A stretch of 47,951 nucleotides of DNA, taken from assembly GCA_024405255.1 (NCBI GenBank), contig JAKSOY010000009.1, positions 1-47,951 on the forward strand. The letters are read 5' to 3'. The position numbers and the translations under genes are program-made. The stretch comes from Kiritimatiellia bacterium (GTDB lineage: Bacteria > Verrucomicrobiota > Kiritimatiellia > RFP12 > UBA1067). The notes under the pieces are model-generated. The model saw nothing but the letters and a program-made list of their open reading frames with translations, made no database searches and had not been told where the DNA came from. Positions within the stretch are counted from its first letter, which is position 1. Each line of letters opens with the position of its first letter. Below, in pieces: positions 8,771 through 17,505 of the stretch.

Positions 8771-8819
8771 AAACGAAAAGTTGAAAAGCTCCTGGCATCA
8801 ATCCAGAAACTTCTCAACT
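8771..8819 (-). terminator. Intrinsic terminator after rpmE
   Basis: On the minus strand AGTTGAGAAGTTTCTGG pairs along all 17 positions with CCAGGAGCTTTTCAACT if three G-U wobbles are allowed, around a 7-base loop, and is followed by TTTCGTTTTAT. The plus-strand DNA arms have three mismatches that become G-U in the minus-strand RNA, which supports an RNA function in that direction. It lies between rpmE and prfA. Confidence 0.85.
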
Positions 8820-8843
8820 CTTCAACCGTCAAACAGTCCAAGC

Positions 8844-9050
8844 TTACTTCGCGAACTTCGCGTAGCGCTTCTTGAACATGTCAACACGGCCTTCCGTATC
8901 GACCATCGTCTTCTGACCCGTGAAATACGGATGGCACGCAGAGCAGGTGTTCACCTGCATCTCCGGCTTCGTGGAGCGGGTATGAATGACGTTGCCGCAC
9001 GCGCACGTGATCGTGGCGTCGACGTACTGGGGATGGATTCCTTCTTTCAT
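8844..9050 (-). CDS. rpmE: Ribosomal protein L31, zinc-binding form
   Basis: A 68-residue large-subunit ribosomal protein. It opens MKEGIHPQYV and has four cysteines at 16, 18, 36 and 39 (CAC and CSAC), the zinc-ribbon C+ type that is usually made when zinc is available. YFTGQKTMVDTEGRVDMFKKRY is the family's C-terminal signature. It has its own promoter and terminator. The neighbour prfA downstream is a common partner of rpmE in bacteria. Confidence 0.97.
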   Translation of the reverse strand: MKEGIHPQYVDATITCACGNVIHTRSTKPEMQVNTCSACHPYFTGQKTMVDTEGRVDMFKKRYAKFAK

Positions 9051-9083
9051 GTCTCTCTGGCCTTTCCAAAAAATTGAAGCTAT

Positions 9084-9112
9084 ATTGTAGCAAATTTACG
9101 CCCTCTGCGCAA
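9084..9112 (-). promoter_or_regulatory. Sigma-70-type promoter of rpmE
   Basis: The minus strand shows TTGCGC, a 17-base spacer and TACAAT, with TGC directly before the -10 (extended -10). The predicted start lies about 27 bases before the rpmE ATG. Confidence 0.75.
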
Positions 9113-9152
9113 GGGGTAAATTCGCTTTTGCGCACTGCGCATCCAAGGTTCC

Positions 9153-10571
9153 TCAACCGATCGACCAGGCCGGACGCACATACGGCTTCAGCAAGGCGTT
9201 TGCCGCCTCGGAGTTCGTGAAACGACCTGTCGCCTGATTCCAGTCGAGGCGTCCCGGCACGCGCTGCGAAATGCAGCCGAGCACGACCATTTCGGTCAGC
9301 GGCACGGAATGATCGTAGTCCGAGAACGGACGCCTTCCGCCGCGAACGGCATCCGCAAATTCCTTGTGGTGCTGCGAAAGTCCGTTCCCCGCCACCACGC
9401 GCGGCAACGTGACCGGCAGATCGCGCGTCGCGGGATGGTCCTGATGGCGCACGAACTTCGTTTCGCCCGCCATCTTGATCTGGCCGTTCCACCAGGTTCC
9501 CTTCGACCCCACCACGGCCGTTCCGCTGAATGCATCCGAACGGCCGCCCGTCAGACGGCGGCTCGTTTCCTTGTCAGGACACGTTCCGTTCTCGGGCTTC
9601 GTCGCGCCATCGTACCAGTAGATCGTCACCGGCATCTTCTGCCGCGCGCTCCGCACGACGAGCTTGACGATCGAGCCGGCAGGATACGTCTCGCTGTAGG
9701 TCTTTGTGGACTTGACCATCTCCACGCTGATCGTCTCGCGCAGGTCGAGTCCGCGCCAGAAGAAGCTCATCGCGTGGCAGCCGATGTCGCCCAGGGCCCC
9801 CGTGCCGAAATCATGCCAGCCGCGCCAGACGAAACGATGGTAGACATTGCGCTTGAACGGACGCTTCGGCGCAATGCCCAGCCAGAGGTTCCAGTCGAGC
9901 GCGTCCGGAATGACATCGCTGCCTTCGGGACGATCCAACCCCTGCGGCCAGATCGGACGATCCGTCGTCACGTGGATTTCGGAAATCTCGCCCAGCACCC
10001 CGCTCTGCAGGACTTCCACATTGCGGCGCTGATAGTCCGACCCGTTGCCGTTGTTGCCCATCTGCGTCACGACACCGCAGGCCTTCGCCACATCGCGGAA
10101 CCGCTCGGCCTCCCACCAGGTGCGAACGAGCGGCTTCTCCACATACACATGGCAGCCATGTTCCATCGCCGCAATGGCGCAGGTGGCGTGCATGTGGTCC
10201 GGCGTCGACACCACAACCGCATCGAGATCCTTCTCCTCGTCGAGCATCCGGCGCCAGTCCTGATAACGATGCACCTTCGGGAACTTCGGCGCCACATGCT
10301 TGGCCGCCCCGTCAAGCGCCCCGAGATCGACGTCGCACAACGCCACGATGTTCTCGCCCAGCTTGTAGAACTCATTCAAGTTGGCGCCCCCGCGTCCACC
10401 GGAACCGATGAAGCCCATGCGGATCTTCTCGCCCGGCTTACGGAACGTCGCCTTGCGCGAAATGACGACCGGCGCCGACGTTTCGCCGCAATCCGGCACC
10501 CCCAGGCACCCTGTGCAGCAGAAACCGGCAGCAAGTGTACCCGTACCAATGAAATCACGTCTGTTCAACAT
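9153..10571 (-). CDS. Exported Gfo/Idh/MocA-family oxidoreductase
   Basis: A 472-residue NAD(P)-dependent sugar oxidoreductase. It starts with a twin-arginine signal (NRRDFIG), so it is folded before export; CTGC at 19-22 could also act as a lipobox. The Rossmann motif GFIGSGGRGG lies at 53-62, CDVD at about 79, and the family motif EKP at 145-147 in HVYVEKPL. The C-terminal part holds the sugar-binding sheet with WHDFGTGALGDIGCH. Enzymes of this kind oxidise or epimerise sugar rings, and some exported ones remove sugars by an NAD-linked route. The substrate cannot be told. It follows the toroid-repeat gene by about 30 bases in one transcript. Confidence 0.92.
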   Translation of the reverse strand: MLNRRDFIGTGTLAAGFCCTGCLGVPDCGETSAPVVISRKATFRKPGEKIRMGFIGSGGRGGANLNEFYKLGENIVALCDVDLGALDGAAKHVAPKFPKVHRYQDWRRMLDEEKDLDAVVVSTPDHMHATCAIAAMEHGCHVYVEKPLVRTWWEAERFRDVAKACGVVTQMGNNGNGSDYQRRNVEVLQSGVLGEISEIHVTTDRPIWPQGLDRPEGSDVIPDALDWNLWLGIAPKRPFKRNVYHRFVWRGWHDFGTGALGDIGCHAMSFFWRGLDLRETISVEMVKSTKTYSETYPAGSIVKLVVRSARQKMPVTIYWYDGATKPENGTCPDKETSRRLTGGRSDAFSGTAVVGSKGTWWNGQIKMAGETKFVRHQDHPATRDLPVTLPRVVAGNGLSQHHKEFADAVRGGRRPFSDYDHSVPLTEMVVLGCISQRVPGRLDWNQATGRFTNSEAANALLKPYVRPAWSIG

Positions 10572-10601
10572 TTTCGGTTCTCCTTCTTTGGCTCAAAATC
10601 A

Positions 10602-11672
10602 TCATTCGCACATCGACAGCGCCAACACGGCAAAGGCCGTCGCCAACACGGGATCGCCTTCCCAGAAGCGGTTGTTCTCATTCACCCAGCTGCCATCTTC
10701 ACGCTGCAGCTTCACGAGCTTCGCCACGAGTTCGTCCTTCCAGTTCACCTTCCGGCCATTCGGCTGCTCCAGCACTTCGACGCCGGCCACGCGCAGGGCG
10801 CGCGCGAGGATGTCGTAGTAGTAGTAGAGTCCCTGATTGCCCATGCCCGGATTTTCATCCACAGTCCAGAACTTCGTGCAGTAGTCGAGCGCGCTCTTCA
10901 CCCGCATGTCGCTGCGCGTCAGCTTGGCATGGCACATCGACAGCACGGCGGCGTAGCTCATCGAACCGTAGGCGCGCAACTGGACGCGTCCCGCCTGGTT
11001 GGTCGACGTACCGGCCTGCGGCGTACGCGCATTGTACGCGACACCGCCCGCGCGCTCGCCCTCCGACTCCTGCAGCCGCGTCACGAACTTGATGGCCTGC
11101 TCCCAATTGAGGTCCGCACGCTTCTGCCCTTTCGGACGCAAATCCTCCACGCCTTCCGTCCGCCGCATCGCGTCAAGCGCATACGAGGTGTTCGACAGAT
11201 CCGCCATCCGACGGCGCGAGGCGCGATCATAGCCAAAGCCGCCCGCCATCGTATCATCACCCGTCAGCTGACTGCCCGCGATGTAGGTTCGCGCATCAAG
11301 AATCGCCTTGGTGGGGGCGTGTCCGCTCTCGAAGAGCGCACTCACGCACACGCTGGTGTTGTAATTGCCGAGGCCCGATCCGCCGCGGCCCGGTTTCGGC
11401 ACGTAGAAACCGCCATCCGGACGCTGCGTCTTCAGCACGAACGCGGCGGCCTTCTTCGCACCCTCCGTGCGGCCCTCGCCGCCACGGACCATCGCCCACA
11501 GAGGCAGCGCCGTCAACGCGGGCATCTGCGGATCGCTGAAGTGACCGTCTTCGGCCTGCTGCGCCGCAAGATACTTCACACCCTTGGACACCGCCGCGGC
11601 AATGTCCTCCTTGCGCCCGGCAAAAGCCACACATCCCACTACCATCAGGCAGGCAACGATCGTCTTTTTCAT
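10602..11672 (-). CDS. Secreted alpha-toroid (prenyltransferase/squalene-cyclase-like) repeat protein
   Basis: A 356-residue secreted protein with a signal peptide (KKTIVACLMVVGCVAFA). The body has helical-pair repeats of the terpene cyclase/prenyltransferase alpha-alpha toroid type, each with a QxxDGxF/G/W turn: QAEDGHFSD, QRPDGGFYV, and QREDGSWVN at the end. The DxDD motif of squalene-hopene cyclase is not visible, so cyclase activity is unlikely; in planctomycetes and relatives such proteins are common and uncharacterised. I start at the ATG 11670-11672 with GGGAG upstream; a GTG four codons earlier is less likely. It precedes the Gfo/Idh/MocA gene. Confidence 0.82.
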   Translation of the reverse strand: MKKTIVACLMVVGCVAFAGRKEDIAAAVSKGVKYLAAQQAEDGHFSDPQMPALTALPLWAMVRGGEGRTEGAKKAAAFVLKTQRPDGGFYVPKPGRGGSGLGNYNTSVCVSALFESGHAPTKAILDARTYIAGSQLTGDDTMAGGFGYDRASRRRMADLSNTSYALDAMRRTEGVEDLRPKGQKRADLNWEQAIKFVTRLQESEGERAGGVAYNARTPQAGTSTNQAGRVQLRAYGSMSYAAVLSMCHAKLTRSDMRVKSALDYCTKFWTVDENPGMGNQGLYYYYDILARALRVAGVEVLEQPNGRKVNWKDELVAKLVKLQREDGSWVNENNRFWEGDPVLATAFAVLALSMCE

Positions 11673-11684
11673 TTGATCTCCCAC

Positions 11685-11754
11685 TTAAAAAACAAGTCCG
11701 CCGAGCGCGACTAGGAGCAACGCCCCTAGACGCACTAGACGCAGCACGGCGGAC
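11685..11754 (-). terminator. Branched intrinsic terminator after the M3 peptidase gene
   Basis: The outer arms GTCCGCCGTGC and GCTCGGCGGAC pair with one mismatch and are followed by TTGTTTTTT. Nested inside is an 8-base-pair hairpin, CTAGGGGC against GCTCCTAG (one G-U). Two copies of GCGTCTAG stand in tandem inside the loop. This is larger than a simple terminator; it could be a mobile palindromic unit that also ends transcription. Confidence 0.75.
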
Positions 11755-11780
11755 AATATGGTCGACAAGATCCTCACACG

Positions 11781-13802
11781 TTAGAGGTCGTTGGCCTGGT
11801 AGTACGCACGCGGATCCAGTTCGCGGCCCATGAAGGACCGGAAGAGTCGCATCGGGTCGGCGCTACCACCGCGGATGAGGAAGGTGTCGTGGAACTTCTT
11901 CGCGAGCTGGGGATCCCAGACATTCGGGCTAGCCGAGAACTTCGAGAAGAGATCGCAGTCCATGACTTCCGCCCAGATGTAGGTGTAGTAGCCCGCGCAG
12001 TAGCCCGAGTTGCAGAAGATGTGCTTGAAGTACGACGTACGATGGCGCGGCACGACCACCGACGGGAAGCCCGCTTCGCGCATCACCTTCTCTTCGAACG
12101 CCTTGACGTCGATGCCCTCGACGCTCTTCAGCTCATGCCAGCACATGTCCAGCACCGACGAGGCGCAGAGCTGGGCGACCAGCATCGGATGGTTGAACTT
12201 GCGCGCCGCAAGGATCTTTTCAACGAGTTCGCGCGGAATGGACTTGCCCGTGCGCTGGTCGATGGCGTACTGCGCAAGCAGCTCAGGCTGCAGCGCCCAG
12301 TTCTCATTGAACTGTGAGAAGATTTCGTTGTAGTCCGACTTGCCGCCCGTACCCGCAACCGAAACATAGTGGCACTTCGAGAGCAGTCCGTGCAGCGCAT
12401 GGCCGAATTCGTGGAAGACCGTCTGCACGTCGTCGATCGTGAGCGTGTCGCCCATGTTGCAGACGTTGTAGATGATCGGACGCACGTCCTTGCCATTGGC
12501 GTCGACGTGCTGCTCGAGGAGCTCGCTCATCCACGCACCGCTGTTCTTGGTCGCACGGGCCTTGTAGTCCGTCACGAACACGCCCACGAACGTACCGTCT
12601 TTGTACGTGACCCGGTAGGCGGCCGTCTCGCCCGGATGGTGCGACGGCACGTTCGGAATCGGCTCCATCTTCACGCCGTAGAGGCGCTCCGCCGCGAGGA
12701 ACACGCCCTTCACGACGTTCGAGAGCGTGAAGTAGGGCTTGAGCTGCTGCTCGTCGAAGGCGAACTTGACGCGACGCACGCGCTCCGCATAGTAGTAGTA
12801 GTCCCACGCTTCGAGCTTGGATCCCGCCGGCAGCTTGCCTGCGGCGATGTCGCGGTCCATTTCCTTCTGGAACTCGACCGAGTCGCGCTTCACGCCGGTG
12901 ATCGTCGCCTTGACGATCGGCGCGAGGAAGTCGTCCGCCGTCTTCGCGTTCTTCGCCATGCGCGGTTCGATGAAGTAGTCCGCCGGCGACGCATAGCCGA
13001 GCATCTTCGTGCGCTCGATGCGCAGCTTCAGGAGCTCGAGGGCGAGGGCGCGCGTATCGTTCGCGTCGCCTTCGCTGCACCGCGCATTGTACACCCGGTA
13101 GATCGCCTCGCGCTTCGCACGATCGTCTTCCGAGGACATCACATCGTAGTAGCGCGCCACGTTGAAGCCGAAGCGCTTCTGGAAGGCGTTGTTGGCGGCC
13201 AGCACGCGGTTGGCGAACTCGAGCGACAGCTCCGAAAGGCGCTCGTCGAGCTGCTTCATCTTCTTCTGGCCGGCCTCGTCGAGCAAGGCACCCGAACGGA
13301 CAAAGGATTTGTAGCGACGATCGAGCACGATGCGCTCTTCTTCCGTCAGCTTCGACTGGTCCGCATTGTACACGGCGGCGATGCGCGCGAAGAGCTTCTT
13401 GTTGGCGACGTACTTGGCGTCATGCGCCGCAAACAGCGGGATCACCGACTTGCTGACCTTCATCAACTCGTCGGTACGCTCCGTGCCGGAGATCAGGCTG
13501 AAGGCGCAGCAGATACGGCTGAGCAGACGTCCCGAACGGTCAAGCGCGGCGATGGTGTTCGCGAAAGTCGGCGCCTCGGGATTGGCGGCGATGGCGTCGA
13601 ACTCGGCGTCTTCGGCGGCAATGGCCGCTTCAACCGCAGCCTTGTAGTCCTTGAGTTGGAGTCGCTCATACGGCGGCAGCCCATAGGGCGTATCCCACTT
13701 TTCAAGCCAGGCGTTGCCCGCCTGGGCCTGCATCACCAAAGAAAACGAACACGCGACAGCTACAGCGAGTGCGCGTACAGTGTTAGTGCTTTTGTTTTTC
13801 AT
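11781..13802 (-). CDS. M3-family zinc oligopeptidase (Dcp/oligopeptidase A-like)
   Basis: A 673-residue metallopeptidase of M3 length, close to peptidyl-dipeptidase Dcp. The zinc site is HEFGH within VFHEFGHALHGLLS near residue 458, and the downstream substrate-closing motif GHYCAGYYTY-like region (SGYCAGYYTYIWAEVMD) is intact. A signal peptide (MKNKSTNTVRALAVAVACSFSLVMQAQA) places it in the periplasm or outside, whereas many M3 enzymes are cytosolic. It would cut short peptides made by other proteases. There is no Shine-Dalgarno site; TATAAT lies only 7 bases before the ATG, so the mRNA may be leaderless. Confidence 0.94.
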   Translation of the reverse strand: MKNKSTNTVRALAVAVACSFSLVMQAQAGNAWLEKWDTPYGLPPYERLQLKDYKAAVEAAIAAEDAEFDAIAANPEAPTFANTIAALDRSGRLLSRICCAFSLISGTERTDELMKVSKSVIPLFAAHDAKYVANKKLFARIAAVYNADQSKLTEEERIVLDRRYKSFVRSGALLDEAGQKKMKQLDERLSELSLEFANRVLAANNAFQKRFGFNVARYYDVMSSEDDRAKREAIYRVYNARCSEGDANDTRALALELLKLRIERTKMLGYASPADYFIEPRMAKNAKTADDFLAPIVKATITGVKRDSVEFQKEMDRDIAAGKLPAGSKLEAWDYYYYAERVRRVKFAFDEQQLKPYFTLSNVVKGVFLAAERLYGVKMEPIPNVPSHHPGETAAYRVTYKDGTFVGVFVTDYKARATKNSGAWMSELLEQHVDANGKDVRPIIYNVCNMGDTLTIDDVQTVFHEFGHALHGLLSKCHYVSVAGTGGKSDYNEIFSQFNENWALQPELLAQYAIDQRTGKSIPRELVEKILAARKFNHPMLVAQLCASSVLDMCWHELKSVEGIDVKAFEEKVMREAGFPSVVVPRHRTSYFKHIFCNSGYCAGYYTYIWAEVMDCDLFSKFSASPNVWDPQLAKKFHDTFLIRGGSADPMRLFRSFMGRELDPRAYYQANDL

Positions 13803-13809
13803 AGGAACT

Positions 13810-13818
13810 ATTATACCA
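13810..13818 (-). promoter_or_regulatory. Extended -10 promoter abutting the M3 start codon
   Basis: The minus strand reads TGG then TATAAT, then seven bases, then the ATG. With usual spacing transcription would begin at or next to the A of the ATG. The -35 region is weak. Confidence 0.65.
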
Positions 13819-13865
13819 CAACCAGCGGCACCCGCCTACAAGAGAAGTGATTTTTTCCGTTTGGG

Positions 13866-14789
13866 TCATTCCACCTCCATAACGACACGGAATCCTATGC
13901 AATTCGTGAACTCGAGAAATGTGCTGAATGGGCAAACAACGGTTGATACACAGTCCTTGGGTTCGTCCCTGATACTTCCACCTTTTACGACACGTACTTC
14001 TCCGTCTGAATTAAAACTACCCACTGCATCTTTTGAGGCAGGCGTATAATCAAGATCAAACGGATCCCGGCACCATTCACTGACATTGCCGAGCATATCG
14101 TAAAGCCCCCATTTGTTTGGCAATTTGGTCCCAACTCGGAAATCAGGGAAATTTTCATATTTACATTTACATGGGAACTTCCCGACAACCAAAATATCGT
14201 TGACCTGGCAGACCATATCCGACTCAGTCCCGCATGCATATTCCCATTGAAACTCTGTAGGCAAATCAAAGCGAACTCCCGTTTTGGACGACAATCGCCC
14301 ACAGAAAGACAGGGGATGGACTTTCCGGGAATGCGGCCAATTGATGTCTTTCAACTCGTTTTCTGCAGCCCCCAGGGGGTTGCCACGGATTTCCCACCAC
14401 GCCGACCAGTCTACGGCATAGTCAAAGGGTTCTTTACTATCTTTTCCCGTAACCAATGCGTATTGTCGGCACGTCACCTCGTAAACCCCAATGTAGTAGC
14501 ACTTCGTGACCTCAGCATCGTAGCGCCCACGGAATTTAAACTTGCCCGGCTTGATCAGACGTAGGACTAATTTGTCCGTCTTATATTCCATCCCCCATCC
14601 GTTAGATGGCGGAACGTCGAGATAGGTGACGGCATATTTGTCTCCGTTACCTGTCAGATCGACGACGCAATAGTCTTTCAGCGTTGAAATATCGACCGTC
14701 GTAGAATACTGTTTCCACCCTCTTGAGACAACTATACAACAGGCAACGACAAACAACAGCCCTAAAATCTGACGCGGTAATCTCACCAT
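13866..14789 (-). CDS. FGE-sulfatase (SUMF1)-domain exported protein
   Basis: A 307-residue protein with an N-terminal membrane or signal segment (ILGLLFVVACCIVV) and a formylglycine-generating-enzyme type fold. Typical landmarks are YYIGVYEVTCRQYALVTG, FDLPTEFQWEYACG, WGLYDMLGNVSEWC, VVKGGSIRDE and the ending GFRVVM. True FGE oxidises a cysteine in sulfatases. Here the region after GGS has C-x5-C instead of the usual spacing and no sulfatase is nearby, so it may be one of the many binding or regulatory FGE-fold proteins. It is rich in cysteine and visibly more AT-rich than its flanks. I start at ATG 14787-14789, with GGGAG 8 bases before it. Confidence 0.8.
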   Translation of the reverse strand: MVRLPRQILGLLFVVACCIVVSRGWKQYSTTVDISTLKDYCVVDLTGNGDKYAVTYLDVPPSNGWGMEYKTDKLVLRLIKPGKFKFRGRYDAEVTKCYYIGVYEVTCRQYALVTGKDSKEPFDYAVDWSAWWEIRGNPLGAAENELKDINWPHSRKVHPLSFCGRLSSKTGVRFDLPTEFQWEYACGTESDMVCQVNDILVVGKFPCKCKYENFPDFRVGTKLPNKWGLYDMLGNVSEWCRDPFDLDYTPASKDAVGSFNSDGEVRVVKGGSIRDEPKDCVSTVVCPFSTFLEFTNCIGFRVVMEVE

Positions 14790-14864
14790 GACAACATCTC
14801 CCATGGATAGAGTATCTTTGGCTCTTGCATGCTTTAAGTTCGACCTTTCAAAGTACTGGACAAT

Positions 14865-16016
14865 TCATCTAAAGTCCATCTGCCCGAACTCATCCACAGA
14901 AGCAAGAGCACATTTGTCCTCCCCTGCTGTAGTCTTTTTGGCGAATGCGACGCCAAATATTCCAAAGATCCTACGGCGACATCCATTCGAATCTGTTTTC
15001 GACTGATCAATGACGAAGGACAAGTCATCATGTCCTTTCAAATATACTTTCCCGCAGAAGCCTCTACTCTGCGCTATTTTGGAGAACTCGCGAAATGTCC
15101 TTGTTTCAAGCATTGCCGAACAAACGGATGCTCTGTTACCACGAAGCCATTGGTTGTCATAGAGGGTCTCGTCTACCAAAGCTCGGGCATAAGAGCACCC
15201 ATGCCGCCGAAGCAAAACTTCGCGGAGTTCCGATTGGAACGTATCGTCCAACGCAAACCAGCCCGCGTTCATAACAACAGTCAACTTGTCGACATTCAAT
15301 GGGCATCTCGAAAATGCTTCCTTGCATTTTCGCAGAACGAATCCGTTCGCCGATTCCGTATTGCCGAGTCCCAGATCCGAAGGTTTGACAAAAAAGACCG
15401 GATGGGGAACCAGATAGACCTGCGGCATCCCTTCGACATGTTTCCTGAACACATCGACAATGTCTAGCATCTTCTGACCCGTCGTGCAACGGGGATCAAA
15501 AAGCAGCTCAAGGCACGAATTGGAAACAACTCTTGCGCCTAAATCAAAATCATCAATGCTGCAATGGTCTTCGGCATGTATCCGACATATCGGTTTCGGG
15601 AAGCGAAACGTATGCATATGAGTGACCCGGGGACCGGCAAAGACACTGCATTCTTTTCCACCTACATCTTCCAATTTGAAAAAGAGAATCGGCCAATTCA
15701 GTCCTTCATGCCCCCTCTGCGGCCCCCGTCCGCACTCACAGAGGGACCAAACATCTTTGAACATGCACCTCTGGGCGTTTCTGATTCGAACAACACGCAT
15801 CCCGCCGCAAAACCGTTTTTGGACCTGGTAAGCCGTATCGTATCCCGACCATTCCAACAATTCATCGTCGACACGAATCTGAGTCCGAGAGATGAAATCA
15901 ATCACCGTCTCGGCAGGCTCGTATTCTTTCTCCTTGCCGTCATCACGTTCACGGGCAAACACGAGAAAAACTACAACAACAAATGCAACAATGACCACAC
16001 TTGTCATGTATTTCAT
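14865..16016 (-). CDS. Cysteine-rich anchored protein of unknown function
   Basis: I do not recognise this 383-residue protein. It opens with one hydrophobic segment (SVVIVAFVVVVFLVFA) followed by charged residues, so it is probably anchored in the inner membrane with the rest outside. It carries many cysteines (LCECG, RCMF, SCLEL, GCSY, FCGK, GCRRR), which suggests disulfides. No catalytic motif is evident. GTGGAG precedes the ATG. Like the FGE-fold gene after it, it is more AT-rich than its neighbours. It follows the FAD oxidoreductase gene by about 40 bases and may be co-transcribed with it. Confidence 0.75.
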   Translation of the reverse strand: MKYMTSVVIVAFVVVVFLVFARERDDGKEKEYEPAETVIDFISRTQIRVDDELLEWSGYDTAYQVQKRFCGGMRVVRIRNAQRCMFKDVWSLCECGRGPQRGHEGLNWPILFFKLEDVGGKECSVFAGPRVTHMHTFRFPKPICRIHAEDHCSIDDFDLGARVVSNSCLELLFDPRCTTGQKMLDIVDVFRKHVEGMPQVYLVPHPVFFVKPSDLGLGNTESANGFVLRKCKEAFSRCPLNVDKLTVVMNAGWFALDDTFQSELREVLLRRHGCSYARALVDETLYDNQWLRGNRASVCSAMLETRTFREFSKIAQSRGFCGKVYLKGHDDLSFVIDQSKTDSNGCRRRIFGIFGVAFAKKTTAGEDKCALASVDEFGQMDFR

Positions 16017-16057
16017 AATTTCTCCACTTAATAATGCGTAGACCGTCGCAAAAAAGA

Positions 16058-17485
16058 TTAGAGTCCTGCGTAGGCTTGGGCGGCGTCGAGGTTTTCGCGG
16101 ATGGCTTTCGCGGCGGCTCGACCGGCGGCTTCTCCCATCTGATTGCAGTTCACCATCACGCGGCAGGCGCCAAATGCCTCGCGCGTACAGTCGAGCGCGC
16201 GGCCTGGTGCGAGGACGTTCTTGGCTCCGCGCGGCACAATCGACCGATAGGGGATTTCATACCATGTCGGATTCGTCTCGGTCTTCGGACGCCAGCGCCG
16301 CCCGCGAAACGACACGACCTGCCCTTTCACGACCTCGAAGCCGTCCATCCGTCCATCGAGGTACTTGAAAGTGATGCCGCCGCCTTCGTGGATGTCGACA
16401 CGATACGAACCACGCGCGATCACATCATCGAACGTACGGCCTTGAAGGATGTCATCCGCCGTCATGCGATAGAGCGATTCGATATGGCATGACTCGCGCA
16501 GCCCGAGATGCGCCGCAAGCGACACCAGCGCGAGACGCTGTCCCTGCGGCATGGGGAACGCGCGGTTCGCCGCATCGATGTAGCGGCGCATCTGGGCTCG
16601 TCCTTCGATCTCGCCCCGCGTGAGGTCCGCCGGATCGGACGGATCGCAATTGGCCACACGCGTGTAGGCGTGGAACTGGATGTCAGGTGCCCCGACGACG
16701 GCCGCGCTCCAGCCGAAACGATGGTTCAGTCCCGCACCATACGCGGGCTTCATGACTTCGCCGAACGAGAACTTCGGATACTGCTTGTGCAAAGCCGGCA
16801 CGCCCGAAAGGATCGCACAGCACGTGTGCGTCTGCAGCTGGTCTTTCGAAAGGCGCCACACGTCGAGCCCCGCGAAACGGCAAAGGTCCGCATCGCCCGT
16901 CGCATCGATGAAGAACTTCGCCCGCAGACGGCGAAGGCCCGCCTTGTCCGCTACGATCACGGACTTGACCGTTCCGGGCGCCTCGCATTCGACCGCCGCA
17001 AGTCGCGTATGCAGAAACGGCGTCACGGTCTTCGCGGCCAGTACCCATTCATCAAGCGAAATCTGCAGCCCCGCCACATTGAGAACCGCGTCTGCCGCCG
17101 GATTCTCCTTACGTCCCATCAGACGCGCCTCGCCGCGCGCGATGAGCTCGTTGATCATCCGTTCCGTCAGGCCGGCGATGATCTTTCGCTTGCCGTCCGC
17201 CGAATAGCGCGAATGCCAGATCGGCACGAGACCCTGCGTCGCCGTGCCGCCGAAGCCGCCGGCCATTTCAAGAAGCGCCACCCGCAGGCCCGCCTCCGCC
17301 GCACGCAGCGCCGCGAAGACACCGGTGCAGCTGCCGCCTGCGACGACGAGATCGTATTCGCCCGCCTCCGCGATCGAAAGTCCTGCCGGCTGGACAGAAG
17401 CGCCTTCAACCGCCGCCATCGGGACGGCCGCGCCGGCTAGCACGCCCCCACGCAAGAAACCTCTTCTTGAAATGTCCGTCTTCAT
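16058..17485 (-). CDS. Tat-exported FAD-dependent oxidoreductase
   Basis: A 475-residue flavoprotein of the FAD_oxidored type. It starts with a twin-arginine signal (SRRGFLRGG). The dinucleotide loop is VVAGGSCTGVFAALRAAE, with Ser in place of the third glycine of the usual GGGxxG, then FGGTATQGLVP, FIDATGDADLCRFAGLD and a C-terminal CRVMVNCNQMGEAAG that closes the FAD site. Family members are frequent in polysaccharide loci of PVC bacteria and Bacteroidetes, but substrates are mostly unknown. It lies 20 bases after the GH116 gene, so it probably acts on products of that enzyme. Confidence 0.88.
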   Translation of the reverse strand: MKTDISRRGFLRGGVLAGAAVPMAAVEGASVQPAGLSIAEAGEYDLVVAGGSCTGVFAALRAAEAGLRVALLEMAGGFGGTATQGLVPIWHSRYSADGKRKIIAGLTERMINELIARGEARLMGRKENPAADAVLNVAGLQISLDEWVLAAKTVTPFLHTRLAAVECEAPGTVKSVIVADKAGLRRLRAKFFIDATGDADLCRFAGLDVWRLSKDQLQTHTCCAILSGVPALHKQYPKFSFGEVMKPAYGAGLNHRFGWSAAVVGAPDIQFHAYTRVANCDPSDPADLTRGEIEGRAQMRRYIDAANRAFPMPQGQRLALVSLAAHLGLRESCHIESLYRMTADDILQGRTFDDVIARGSYRVDIHEGGGITFKYLDGRMDGFEVVKGQVVSFRGRRWRPKTETNPTWYEIPYRSIVPRGAKNVLAPGRALDCTREAFGACRVMVNCNQMGEAAGRAAAKAIRENLDAAQAYAGL

Positions 17486-17505
17486 CGTCTGCTCTTTCGT
17501 TGATC

